A DNA stretch of 33,739 bases from NCBI GenBank assembly GCA_029573495.1, contig JAKQEI010000165.1, forward strand, positions 1-33,739, read 5' to 3'. Origin of the DNA: Bacteroidota bacterium (GTDB lineage Bacteria > Bacteroidota > Bacteroidia > Flavobacteriales_F > PHOS-HE28). Below are positions 7,804 through 15,853 of the stretch, one piece after another (positions within the stretch are counted from its first letter, which is position 1; every line of letters starts with the position of its first letter). Made by a program: the position numbers and the translations under genes. The notes under the pieces are model-generated. The model was not told the origin of the DNA. It made no database searches and saw nothing but the letters and a program-made list of their open reading frames with translations.

Positions 7804-9194
7804 GCGGCTTTCACGGCTCATACAAGCAAGGGCTGGCATGGGAGGCCTGCCACGACCCGACAGCCGACGAAGTGTTCTTTGGGGGAGGCGCCCGCTCCGG
7901 TAAGAGCATCTTCATCTGTGCCCACGAGATCATCGAGGCGACCACATGGCCCGGAACGCGGGGCATCATCGGACGCAAGGAATACACCTCCCTGCGGGAT
8001 AGCACCCTGAAGACATGGTGGGAGGTCATGGCAATGTTCGGCTACCGGGACGGACATGAGTTCAAGTGGAACGGTCAGGACCAGGAGGTGAGGTGGGCGA
8101 ACGGAAGCCTGACGATGTTCCGGCACCTACGCAACGAGCCGAGCGACCCGGACTACACGCGGCTGGGGTCCACGGAGTTCACACGGTCAGCCCTTGACGA
8201 AGGGAACGAATGCGAGGAACGGCTGGCGGAGATCCTGCTGATGCGAACTGGCTTCAACCCGCCTCCGCATGGCTGCAAGTTCATCGTCACGGGAAACCCT
8301 GGCGAGTACTGGACGAAGTACCGCTATGTCTACACCAAGAAGAACGAGCCGGTGGAGCTTACCCCGAGGCAGCGGGTCATCCTCGCCACGGTGAAGGACA
8401 ACCCGGACCCCAAGGTGCGGGCGGAGTACACCCGGAGGCTGGAGGGGATGCGTTCGGAGTACGATAAGCGGCGCCTGCTCTACGGGGACTGGCTGGTGCA
8501 GCCCCAGACCGGGATGGAGTTCCTGCCCGAGTTCAACTCCACGCAGCACACGGAGAGGATCCCCTACGACCCATCCAAGGCGCTCCATGCCACGCTGGAC
8601 TTCAACGTCTCCCCGTACATGACCCTGTTGGTGTTCCAGGTGTGGAGAGAAAGCCCAACGCTATGGCGGGTCCACTTCCTGAAGGAATACTGTCCGGCAC
8701 ACCCGTTGAGCACGGCACGGGCGGCGTGTCAGATGCTATCAAGGGACCTGAAGGAAGGGTGTTTCGCTGGGCATAAGTCAGGCATGTTCATCTACGGGGA
8801 CAGGTCCGGCAAGAGCCGCAAGGCCGGGGAAGGACCGGTGGTGATGCACGACTTCGACGTAGTGGAGCAGGAGCTGGCGCGGCACCTTGACGGCAGGAGC
8901 GACCGAGTGTTGAGGTCCAACCCGCCGCATGTGAAGGCGCGGGAGTTCATGGGGCATTGCTTCGCCGGAAGGTTGCCCATCAGCATCACCTTCGACCCGG
9001 ACATGAACACCACGATCACCGACCACGTTCACCTCAAACAAGGGGCGGATGGACACATCCTGAAGGAGTACGCGATCGACCCGGTGAGCAAGGTTCGGTA
9101 TGAGAAGTGGGGCCACTGCGTACAGGCGGCTTACTACGGGGTGATCGGGGCGTTCAAGGACATGTACGACGACATGAACGAGCTGGCGTCTTAG
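7800..9194 (+). CDS. terL: Terminase large subunit (packaging ATPase-nuclease)
   Basis: 464 residues from GTG 7800. The ATPase domain shows Walker A as GGGARSGKS (28-36), a Walker B-like segment FTRSALDEGNE (127-137) with D133 and E134, and motif C FIVTGNP (161-167). The C-terminal RNase H-like nuclease has the expected acidic residues: LHATLDFN (262-269, D267), IYGDRSG (331-337, D334), and the end motif KWGHCVQAAYY (436-446), where His replaces the more usual acid. The protein drives genome packaging into the procapsid at the portal and cuts concatemers. Length is normal. Confidence 0.95.
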   Translation: MSGFHGSYKQGLAWEACHDPTADEVFFGGGARSGKSIFICAHEIIEATTWPGTRGIIGRKEYTSLRDSTLKTWWEVMAMFGYRDGHEFKWNGQDQEVRWANGSLTMFRHLRNEPSDPDYTRLGSTEFTRSALDEGNECEERLAEILLMRTGFNPPPHGCKFIVTGNPGEYWTKYRYVYTKKNEPVELTPRQRVILATVKDNPDPKVRAEYTRRLEGMRSEYDKRRLLYGDWLVQPQTGMEFLPEFNSTQHTERIPYDPSKALHATLDFNVSPYMTLLVFQVWRESPTLWRVHFLKEYCPAHPLSTARAACQMLSRDLKEGCFAGHKSGMFIYGDRSGKSRKAGEGPVVMHDFDVVEQELARHLDGRSDRVLRSNPPHVKAREFMGHCFAGRLPISITFDPDMNTTITDHVHLKQGADGHILKEYAIDPVSKVRYEKWGHCVQAAYYGVIGAFKDMYDDMNELAS

Positions 9195-9195
9195 G

Positions 9196-9242
9196 CGGAC
9201 AGGTGCTCGGAATAGGAGGGTGGATCGCCGTAGGTTTGGGGT
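9196..9242 (+). promoter_or_regulatory. Start-associated element and promoter of the 9243 gene
   Basis: CGGACAGGTGCTC at 9196-9208 differs in two adjacent bases from the 13-base element at 153, 32295 and 33237, and starts exactly 47 bases before ATG 9243, as at 32295 and 33237. TAGGTTTG (9231-9238) matches the TAnnTTTG -7 box and lies 4 bases before the start, so the transcript would be nearly leaderless. The segment starts directly after the terminase stop. Confidence 0.6.
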
Positions 9243-10055
9243 ATGAACACCGCCCAAGACATCAAGAGGAAGAACCTCCTTGACCTGCGAAAGGTATTCA
9301 CTATCGGGAAGGCAGCGCTCGATGTGGCCGATGCATTCGGTAAGCCAACGGAAAGGCTGGACCGGATGAAGGCGCTGCATACAGAGGCGCTGGCATTGCT
9401 TGCGCACGTCGATGGCCTGAAAGATCTTGATGACATCATCGAAAGGATTGGTGATGTGCTTATCCAGATGGAAGAGCAGGCGCAACAGAATGGAAGCGCA
9501 CCACAGAGCTTTCTGTCCGGAGGGGTTTCTGCTTCAACTGCTCGGCAGGGCGAGTACGTTCTGCCAAAGAGCGTGACCACCACCAACGACGAGCAGGAGC
9601 GTTACGGTCCACGCCAGCTGGACGATGGCACCTATGCGGCCCAACCTGAGCCTGCGCCAAAAGACGACTTCGCCAGCATGTGCGAGGAACTTGGTCTTAC
9701 GCAGGATGGCCTTGACCGGATCGCAGAAGGACTTGCAGAAGCGTTCAGCCGTGCCGAGCAGCCCAAGCGGGAGCCGCTGTTGACGGTTCAGAGGTACAGC
9801 CCCGAATGCTCGCCGCACAGGGTGAACCCCGCCTACATGACGGAAGACGATGGTGGTGATTACGTCAGGCTTTCGGACATCAAATCCAAGATTACCAGCG
9901 GGGAGTTGATGGTGGTGAGGACAGCGCAGCTTGCCCGTAGCCCAATGAATCAAGGCTGGGTGTGTTCGGCGTGCGGCTTCTTCTACGAGGACTTTCGGAA
10001 TGAGCCGCCAGAAGTCGGTGAGCATTGCCGCTGTGGAGCCAAGATCATCGAGTAA
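9243..10055 (+). CDS. Hypothetical protein with C-terminal zinc ribbon-like motif
   Basis: 270 residues. The N-terminal 80 residues are helical; the centre (85-145) is low-complexity and probably disordered; about 145-172 is a helical acidic segment; the C-terminus has CSACGFFYED (241-250) and HCRCGAKIIE (261-270), where C241, C244, C262 and C264 could bind one zinc. It sits between terminase and portal with its own putative promoter, so it looks like an accessory insertion rather than an essential head gene. Role unknown. Its stop overlaps the next start (TAATG). Confidence 0.6.
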   Translation: MNTAQDIKRKNLLDLRKVFTIGKAALDVADAFGKPTERLDRMKALHTEALALLAHVDGLKDLDDIIERIGDVLIQMEEQAQQNGSAPQSFLSGGVSASTARQGEYVLPKSVTTTNDEQERYGPRQLDDGTYAAQPEPAPKDDFASMCEELGLTQDGLDRIAEGLAEAFSRAEQPKREPLLTVQRYSPECSPHRVNPAYMTEDDGGDYVRLSDIKSKITSGELMVVRTAQLARSPMNQGWVCSACGFFYEDFRNEPPEVGEHCRCGAKIIE

Positions 10056-10225
10056 TGCTCCCTGACAAGGTCGAGATCACCACCAAGGCAGAGGCCGAAG
10101 ACCTCCTCCGCCACTACACCTTGGAAGAGGTCCGCACCATGTGGGAGAACGGCGCCTTCGTCCATCCGCTACCAGAAGAGGTGCGCGAGTATTTCGTTCG
10201 ACGCATGGTGATCGGCGACATTTAG
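10055..10225 (+). CDS. Small hypothetical protein
   Basis: 56 residues from ATG 10055, sharing one base with the preceding stop (TAATG); a start at 10025 would lie inside the preceding gene. The sequence is acidic and helical, with TKAEAEDLLRHYTLEEVRTM and HPLPEEVREYF. No domain is recognised. It is translationally coupled to the zinc ribbon-like protein and is probably part of the same accessory unit. Confidence 0.55.
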   Translation: MLPDKVEITTKAEAEDLLRHYTLEEVRTMWENGAFVHPLPEEVREYFVRRMVIGDI

Positions 10226-10261
10226 CCCTATACTTGACCCCAAGCCCATCCGGGTGAGCGG

Positions 10262-10298
10262 GGCGTTCAGGCAGGCCCGTATCTGCCGCTGTAACGCC
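10262..10298 (+). terminator. Hairpin between accessory unit and portal gene
   Basis: GGCGTT (10262-10267) pairs with AACGCC (10293-10298), and an inner GGCAG pairs with CTGCC, around an 8-base loop. No T tract follows, so this could be a weak terminator, a processing site or a structured leader for the portal gene (ATG 10307). Nearby TATACTTG (10229-10236) is a one-mismatch -7 box. Confidence 0.35.
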
Positions 10299-10306
10299 TT
10301 CCGCTA

Positions 10307-12268
10307 ATGATAGACCTCCCAAGGGCTATTGACCTGGCCACATCCAAGGCTTCACAGGGTCGCAAAAGCCAGCACAAGCACTATCCGCGAACGCAGGAGC
10401 TAGCCCGCATGTACCGGGCCTTCGTCACTGGCGAAGACCTTGAATACCTGCTCAGGCGCTTCAACCGGCGAGAGAGCCTGGAGGACTTCGAGCAGGCTTG
10501 CCGCATCGCCCAGCAGATCACGCCGTCGATCACATCGGCGCTGATGTCACCACCCAAGAAGGTGGTGTCCGTGCGTCCGGTGGTGGACCGCATCGACTAC
10601 GGCAAGGAGAACGACCGCAGGGCGGATGAACTGCGGGATGAACTCGCCATGTTCTACGGCGGCAACTCCATGGACCACTACCTGAACACGCTGGTGGAGC
10701 CATCGGACATCGACCCGAACGCCTTCGTGCTGCTGACCTTCGACCCATTCGACTACCGGAGTGAGAAGCCCACGGTGTATCCGGTGTTCGTGCCGAGCGC
10801 GAACGTCTGGGGCCACAGCTACCTATCGGGCATCCTGGAATGGCTATGGCTGGGCTTCGACATCAAGTACGTGACCAAGGCCGGGTATGTGGACGCATTA
10901 GGTCGGGAGCATCCGGCAGAGACGGCGGACGGCCTGCGCATGGCGCTCTACACCCATGACCACCACATCGTCTTCGAGCAGGTGGAGAAGAACACGGTGA
11001 AGCTCCGCAAGTCGGACGCCATCGTGGACGAAATGGGCGTTCCGGTGCAGAACCCAAGCGCCAGCGACGGAAGGACCGAGGTGGTGTACTACTTCAAGCC
11101 CAACGACGACACGCTCTACACCGTCCGATTCTATGAGCAGGACAGCGGCGGACGTGTTCCGGCCTTCCGCGTAGGGTGCAAGGCGGACCAGCATACCGGG
11201 GGGGAGACGTGCGTGAACCGCTGGCACGAGGCCGTGCCGCACCTTAAGAAGAACCTTCAGCACGTCCGGGAGCTGGACCTGAGCATCGCGCTACACACGT
11301 TCCCGCAGAAGATCCAGTACGTGAGCAAGTGCAAGTCTCATGGATGTACTGGCGGTACTCTTCCAGATGGAGGTGAGTGTGGATCCTGCAAAGGATCCGG
11401 ATTCACCACGATCAACTCGGCGCAGGATCACATCACCATGCCCCTGCCGAAGGACCCGAGTGAGATGATCGACCCCACCAAGATCATCCACTACGCGCCA
11501 GTCCCGATAGACATCGTGACCAAGCTCATGGAGATCGTCAAGGAGGACCGCTCCGACGCCTTCCGCTCCGTGTACGGCTCCGACCTGTACGGACAGGGGA
11601 ACGTGGGCAAGACATACGAGGAGGTCATCGCCCAGAACCAGGCCCTTTATGATTCGCTCCAGCCATTCGCCCGGTGGTGGGCTGAATCGCGTAAGACGAT
11701 CACCTACGTCTACGCCGCCTATCGCGACATGGACGAGGGACTGGAGGTGGTGTATCGCCTGCCTCGCGCCTTCGGCTTCGAGACAACTGCCACCCTTTAC
11801 GACATGATGAAGGGGGCGCGGGATGCAGGAGCTTCAAAGGCCATCCTCGCCAACCTGAACGATACGGTGCTGGACCTTGTGTTCCGGGACGACGCCCAGA
11901 AGCTCGCCAAGGCGCGGACACAGGCCAAGTTCGACCCGTTCCCTGGATTGGCAGAAGCGACCATCCTGAGCCTCATTGCAGGGGGAAAGGCCAGTGAGCG
12001 TAGCGCCCTGATGTGGACCGAGAGCGCCACGGTATTCACCAAGGCCGAGGCGAAGTATCCGGGCGAAATGTCGTTCTATGACCTTGCCGAGCCTAAACAG
12101 CGGCAGGTGATCGACGAGATCCTGGACGAGATGCTGGAGGAGAACAAGCCGCAGCCGGTGTCGTTCCCGATGTTCGGGGTGGAGCCTGACCCTCAGGACC
12201 CAAATGACCCTGCCGACCCTAATGATCCGGCGACAGATCCGGCCCAGCAAGAACAGCCTGTGCAATGA
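10307..12268 (+). CDS. Portal protein
   Basis: 653 residues. The assignment rests on position (after terminase, before a Mu F-like head protein), length and the long helical C-terminal region with a DPQDP/NDP-repeat tail (about 627-645). The portal is the dodecameric ring at the capsid vertex through which the terminase pumps DNA. An unusual insert at 342-366 has four cysteines (C342, C347, C358, C361) with CGSCKGSGF, which matches the DnaJ-type CxxCxGxG zinc motif. The start ATGATAG follows the leader hairpin. The stop overlaps the next start (ATGA). Confidence 0.78.
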   Translation: MIDLPRAIDLATSKASQGRKSQHKHYPRTQELARMYRAFVTGEDLEYLLRRFNRRESLEDFEQACRIAQQITPSITSALMSPPKKVVSVRPVVDRIDYGKENDRRADELRDELAMFYGGNSMDHYLNTLVEPSDIDPNAFVLLTFDPFDYRSEKPTVYPVFVPSANVWGHSYLSGILEWLWLGFDIKYVTKAGYVDALGREHPAETADGLRMALYTHDHHIVFEQVEKNTVKLRKSDAIVDEMGVPVQNPSASDGRTEVVYYFKPNDDTLYTVRFYEQDSGGRVPAFRVGCKADQHTGGETCVNRWHEAVPHLKKNLQHVRELDLSIALHTFPQKIQYVSKCKSHGCTGGTLPDGGECGSCKGSGFTTINSAQDHITMPLPKDPSEMIDPTKIIHYAPVPIDIVTKLMEIVKEDRSDAFRSVYGSDLYGQGNVGKTYEEVIAQNQALYDSLQPFARWWAESRKTITYVYAAYRDMDEGLEVVYRLPRAFGFETTATLYDMMKGARDAGASKAILANLNDTVLDLVFRDDAQKLAKARTQAKFDPFPGLAEATILSLIAGGKASERSALMWTESATVFTKAEAKYPGEMSFYDLAEPKQRQVIDEILDEMLEENKPQPVSFPMFGVEPDPQDPNDPADPNDPATDPAQQEQPVQ

Positions 12269-13200
12269 GCGAACGGGAACTAGCGCAGCTATTCGGACGC
12301 GCTACCCGTGAGATGGACGCACGGCAACGCGCCCGCATCAGGCAGCTACGCGGGATCGAGCGTGAGCTATTCGAGGTGCTTGCCCGTCGCATCGTGGAGG
12401 AGCTGGACAGAGGGCGCGGCACCATCACCACCTCGCGCGGAAGCGCATCCATCGGAACGCTGATAGACGCAGCCTTCAGCTCCATCGAGCGGTCAGGGCT
12501 GAAGGCGTTCTACAAGGATGCCATCACGGACATCTTCGGCATCATCGGCGCCAATGACGCCTACCACATCGCCCTTGCGCCCACCGTCCGCAACCTTGGA
12601 GACAAGCGCCTGAAGGCCATGCAAAAGGAGGTGGACCGGCTCATGCGCCGCCGCATGGGTATCGACGGCCGAGGAAGGGCTATCGAAGGCGGGCTGATCG
12701 ACAGCCTGACCAATAGCTCGGAGGTCCGCACACGGGTTAAGGAGGTGATCAACGCCGGTGCTGCATCGGGCATTCCAACGGGCAGGCTGGTCCGCGCCTT
12801 GGAGATCACCCTGAAGGGGACGCGGGTGGACCCTGGATTGCTCCAACGTCAGTTCTCGCCACTGATCTTCGACACCTATCAGTACCTCGACCGGGCCTCC
12901 AGCGATGCCTACGCCACGAAGCTGGGCCTTGATGCGTTCATCTACGCCGGCGGGTTGATCGAGACATCGCGCGACTTCTGCATCAAGCGTAACGGCAAGG
13001 TGTTCAGTCGCAAGGAGGCGGAAAGGGAATGGCCCAAGGACCCCACCCTTCCACGGACAAAGAAGGAACGGGAGAGCGGTGTGCTTGTTGGGTATGACCC
13101 GCTGCGCGACATGGGCAGGTGGAACTGTAGGCATCGTATCCGCTTCATCAGCGATGCGCTCGCCGAACAATTGCGCCCAGACCTAGCATTGAAACCGTAA
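12265..13200 (+). CDS. Minor head protein, Mu F-like head morphogenesis family
   Basis: 311 residues in ATGA overlap with the portal gene. The N-terminal 200 residues are mainly helical. The C-terminal domain carries the family signature: TSRDFCIKRNGKVFSRKEAE (234-253) followed by VGYDPLRDMGRWNCRHRIRF (275-294). In Mu gpF and SPP1 gp7-type proteins this domain ends with the conserved Asn-Cys-Arg-His or similar motif. Such proteins are present in few copies near the portal and act in DNA delivery or head assembly. Domain assignment is good, exact role less so. Confidence 0.82.
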   Translation: MSERELAQLFGRATREMDARQRARIRQLRGIERELFEVLARRIVEELDRGRGTITTSRGSASIGTLIDAAFSSIERSGLKAFYKDAITDIFGIIGANDAYHIALAPTVRNLGDKRLKAMQKEVDRLMRRRMGIDGRGRAIEGGLIDSLTNSSEVRTRVKEVINAGAASGIPTGRLVRALEITLKGTRVDPGLLQRQFSPLIFDTYQYLDRASSDAYATKLGLDAFIYAGGLIETSRDFCIKRNGKVFSRKEAEREWPKDPTLPRTKKERESGVLVGYDPLRDMGRWNCRHRIRFISDALAEQLRPDLALKP

Positions 13201-13233
13201 TTACAGCGGACGAACATCGCACCAACGGCGCTT

Positions 13234-13241
13234 GACCTTTG
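13234..13241 (+). promoter_or_regulatory. Candidate -7 box before the 13246 gene
   Basis: GACCTTTG differs from TAnnTTTG at its first base and lies 4 bases before ATG 13246, the same spacing as the TAGGTTTG box before 9243. No upstream TTG at normal distance. It may start transcription of the scaffold and capsid genes. Confidence 0.3.
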
Positions 13242-13245
13242 GAGC

Positions 13246-13527
13246 ATGGAGATGTTGACGATCCAGCAGGTCGATGATCCGACCAAACGACGGGAGGTTT
13301 CCGCCAAGAGCTTTAAGCACTGGCCCGACGCCAAGGAGGTGCCGGGCGGCAAGTACGGAGGCCGGAACATCTTCGTCGTCGTTGACCCTACCGTGGAGGT
13401 GAAGCGCGAGCCGGTGAAGCCGGTGGTGCCACCTGAGGCGCAGCAGGTGATCGACGCTGCCACCAAGAGGCAGGCGGAGGGTGTGACACCCGCACCGAAG
13501 CCCAAGACCAAATCAACGGCTAAGTGA
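13246..13527 (+). CDS. Small head-region hypothetical protein
   Basis: 93 residues. The N-terminal half is folded-looking (MLTIQQVDDPTKRREVSAKS), then the sequence becomes Pro, Lys and Val rich with VKREPVKPVVPPEA and KPKTKSTAK at the end. Proteins of this kind, with a basic proline-rich tail, are common between the minor head protein and the scaffold or capsid gene in Bacteroidota phages, but no role is established here. Its stop shares a base with the next start (TGATG). Confidence 0.6.
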   Translation: MEMLTIQQVDDPTKRREVSAKSFKHWPDAKEVPGGKYGGRNIFVVVDPTVEVKREPVKPVVPPEAQQVIDAATKRQAEGVTPAPKPKTKSTAK

Positions 13528-13781
13528 TGGCTTCGATCATGGCCATCAAGAACAAGGTAACGGGAAAGGAATCCACCGTGACCAGCGACCAATGGGAGCA
13601 GATGGAGGAGAAGAAGCGCGGAAGCAAGCTCTTCACCATTGTTCGCGAAACACCCATGCGCGGTGTGCGTCCGGTGCCTGAGGTCCCCAAGGAGATCAAG
13701 ACGCCTCCTGAAGCGGGGGTGATCATCAAAAAGAAACGCGGCGGTGCCGATGCCGCTCAAACATCGGAACAAGATGCCTGA
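13527..13781 (+). CDS. Small head-region hypothetical protein, similar in layout to its neighbour
   Basis: 84 residues from ATG 13527 (TGATG overlap). The N-terminus, AIKNKVTGKESTVTSDQWEQ, looks like a short folded segment; the C-terminus is Pro/Lys rich (VRPVPEVPKEIKTPPEAG) with KKKRGG. Layout resembles the preceding protein, a short ordered N-terminus followed by a basic proline-rich tail, which suggests related roles. It overlaps the next gene by 8 bases. Confidence 0.55.
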   Translation: MASIMAIKNKVTGKESTVTSDQWEQMEEKKRGSKLFTIVRETPMRGVRPVPEVPKEIKTPPEAGVIIKKKRGGADAAQTSEQDA

Positions 13782-14691
13782 ACTCAAGGAGGTATTCAGT
13801 GGCCTGTTGGTCAAGGGCTATAACATGACCGAAGCGGAGGTGTCCTCGCTCTTCTCAGAGGACGGCAACCCGAAGGACGATGCGATCGAAACCATCCTGA
13901 GCCGACAGGCCACCTCCCTGCAAAAGATGCGGGACAAGGCCAAGGAGGAACGGGATCAAGCCTTTGCGCGTGGAGTACGCGAGAAGGCGGAAGAGGTCGA
14001 GAAAGCCCTGAAGGATGCCGGTGTCGAGATCGGAGATGCCAAGGGCGCCGATGCGGTCAAGAAGTTGATCGAGCACATCGAAGCCCGCACGAAGCCTTCG
14101 GACCTGGACGACGACAAGGTCAAGAACAGCGCTTTCTTCCGCAAGCGGGAAAAGGAACTGCTCGACCAGATCAGCGCCAAGGAGACGGAGTTCAAGAAGG
14201 CATGGAGCGATCGCGACGCCAAGGAGCAGCGCGAACGTGACCTAAGCTCTGTGAAGGGCAAGCGGGACGACCTGGTGAAGACCATGAAGCCCATCCTGCC
14301 CGAAGACCCTGAAAAGGCCCGCCGCCAACTGAGCGTGATCGACCACGCCATCGACGCCCACACCTACGAAAAAGAGGGCGACACATGGTACGTGATCAAC
14401 AAGGAAGGCAAACGGCTGGAGACATCGAACGGACTTCCGATGACCGTCGAGCAGTTCCTGGAGGCCGAGATCAAGGCCACCTATGAACTGCCGGTGAGCG
14501 ACAAGAAGGGAGCCGCCGGTGACATCACCAAGGGGACGGAGAACAAGGGAGCGATCAAGCTGCAAAAACCCGCCAACCGGCAGGCGCTTGCGGCTCAGAT
14601 CCACGAGATCAGTGAGAACACCACTCTCAGCTCAAAAGAGAAGGTTGAGATGGTGAACCAACTGAAGGAGATGGCACAGGACCTGGCGTGA
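13774..14691 (+). CDS. Scaffolding protein candidate
   Basis: 305 residues from ATG 13774; an in-frame ATG at 13744 would overlap the previous gene more. Charged, strongly helical and coiled-coil rich: QATSLQKMRDKAKEERDQAF (50-69) and KEREL-type heptads through about 150, a low-complexity linker, and a helical C-terminus (NRQALAAQIHEISENTTLSS). Position directly before the capsid gene, composition and size fit an internal scaffold. No protease motif is visible. Confidence 0.65.
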   Translation: MPELKEVFSGLLVKGYNMTEAEVSSLFSEDGNPKDDAIETILSRQATSLQKMRDKAKEERDQAFARGVREKAEEVEKALKDAGVEIGDAKGADAVKKLIEHIEARTKPSDLDDDKVKNSAFFRKREKELLDQISAKETEFKKAWSDRDAKEQRERDLSSVKGKRDDLVKTMKPILPEDPEKARRQLSVIDHAIDAHTYEKEGDTWYVINKEGKRLETSNGLPMTVEQFLEAEIKATYELPVSDKKGAAGDITKGTENKGAIKLQKPANRQALAAQIHEISENTTLSSKEKVEMVNQLKEMAQDLA

Positions 14692-14697
14692 TGTGGC

Positions 14698-14713
14698 GGG
14701 GTGGTCAAACCCC
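14698..14713 (+). terminator. Short hairpin between scaffold and capsid genes
   Basis: GGGGT (14698-14702) pairs with ACCCC (14709-14713) around a 6-base loop. It lies between the scaffold stop and the capsid start, followed by an A/C-rich leader, AACACAACACGACA, to ATG 14730. It may help to set different expression levels, by partial termination or transcript stability. Confidence 0.3.
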
Positions 14714-14729
14714 TTAACACAACACGACA

Positions 14730-15773
14730 ATGTCACAACCTACTGCGGGCAACTTCGATTGCGCTCGCCTTCAAGAGATCAAGGTCCGCGTGGATTCCTT
14801 GGTCACCCCAAACGATGTCAAGAACGCGGAGTACATCCCGGACATCGCACCCCTTCAGATGGTGAAGGAGATCCAGACGGCACAATTCCCGGACCTGGAG
14901 GACCCCACCAAGGATAACACGGTGAAGGCCGTGTGGATGGACGACTGCGACAGCGCCGAGCCGGATGATTGCGCCGAAGGGTGCGAGATCGACGGCAATG
15001 AGATCGGCACGGTCTGCAAGGACTACGAGCTGACCGACTGCTTCGAGACGTCCTTCAGCGTATCGGAGCGCAAGTTCCGCGCCATGGGCAACACGGTGAG
15101 CTTCGATGAGCAGGTCGCGATCAGCCTCGCCAAGAAGATCAAGCTCATGGACGAGGAGTGGGCGCGTCGGACGGTTTCCGCCATGGACAGCATGGTGGGC
15201 GAGAACCTGAACACGGCGCCGTACACCGTGAGCAGCACCCACACGAGCATCCCGCCTACGGCTTGGAACGCTGACCTGTTCAGCTACTTCGCCGTGACCA
15301 AGGCACGGAACAAGATGCCGAACATGCGCCTGGTGCTGGGTGGATTGATGGAGCAGCAGCTCCTGAAGATCGAGCAGGAAGCAGGCACCGAGATGGGCGC
15401 CGCCAACGCTCGCAAGGTGGCATCGCTGGGTAAGGTGTACACGGACATGTTCGTGACCGAGGAACTGCTCGGACACAAGGCCGCGTACCTGATCGCCCCG
15501 TCCGCCCTTGCGGTGGTCACCAAGGCGTACAACACGCCATACGGTGCCGGTCGTGAGGAGATCGCCAGCGGCAACAAGCAGATCCACTACACGATCACCT
15601 CCCCGAATAGCGGAATCCGCTATGACGTGATCTACCAGGTGAAGTGCGTGAGCACGTCCGGCGCCCAGGATTGGGTCCACACTTGGATGCTGCGCACCAA
15701 GGGCGCCGTGCTGACCAGCCCGGTGTTCTGCAACGCTGACCGCACCGGAGTGCTGAAGTTCCGCTGCGTGTAA
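14730..15773 (+). CDS. Major capsid protein
   Basis: 347 residues. The assignment rests on position after the scaffold, size and sequence features: an N-terminal segment without signal, an acidic Cys-rich stretch (MDDCDSAEPDDCAEGCE, about 71-87), then a mixed alpha/beta body including FDEQVAISLAKKIKLMDEEW, and a C-terminal region with GIRYDVIYQVKCV. The length suits an HK97-fold capsid protein, but no family is recognised by name. The start follows a conspicuous A/C-rich leader, without Shine-Dalgarno sequence, fitting a strongly expressed Bacteroidota phage gene. Confidence 0.75.
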   Translation: MSQPTAGNFDCARLQEIKVRVDSLVTPNDVKNAEYIPDIAPLQMVKEIQTAQFPDLEDPTKDNTVKAVWMDDCDSAEPDDCAEGCEIDGNEIGTVCKDYELTDCFETSFSVSERKFRAMGNTVSFDEQVAISLAKKIKLMDEEWARRTVSAMDSMVGENLNTAPYTVSSTHTSIPPTAWNADLFSYFAVTKARNKMPNMRLVLGGLMEQQLLKIEQEAGTEMGAANARKVASLGKVYTDMFVTEELLGHKAAYLIAPSALAVVTKAYNTPYGAGREEIASGNKQIHYTITSPNSGIRYDVIYQVKCVSTSGAQDWVHTWMLRTKGAVLTSPVFCNADRTGVLKFRCV

Positions 15774-15853
15774 TGACATGCTCTGACGCCGGGGTCGTGT
15801 TCTGGGTATGGGACCAAGGACGCGGCTCCGGCGAAGGGGCCTAACGAAAGACG
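15774..15853 (+). other. Non-coding segment after the capsid gene
   Basis: This 80-base gap contains CGCCGG and CCGGCG that could pair at long distance, and ends with an A-rich leader CTAACGAAAGACG before ATG 15854. No convincing terminator or promoter is seen. Confidence 0.3.

Noticed and set aside
10440-10458. Further copies of the 13-base element such as ACCTGCTC at 10446 and 26009
   Set aside because: Only 8 bases match and both lie in the middle of coding genes far from starts.
11335-11404. Portal Cys-rich stretch as a separate inserted gene
   Set aside because: The reading frame is continuous through it, without start or stop signals.
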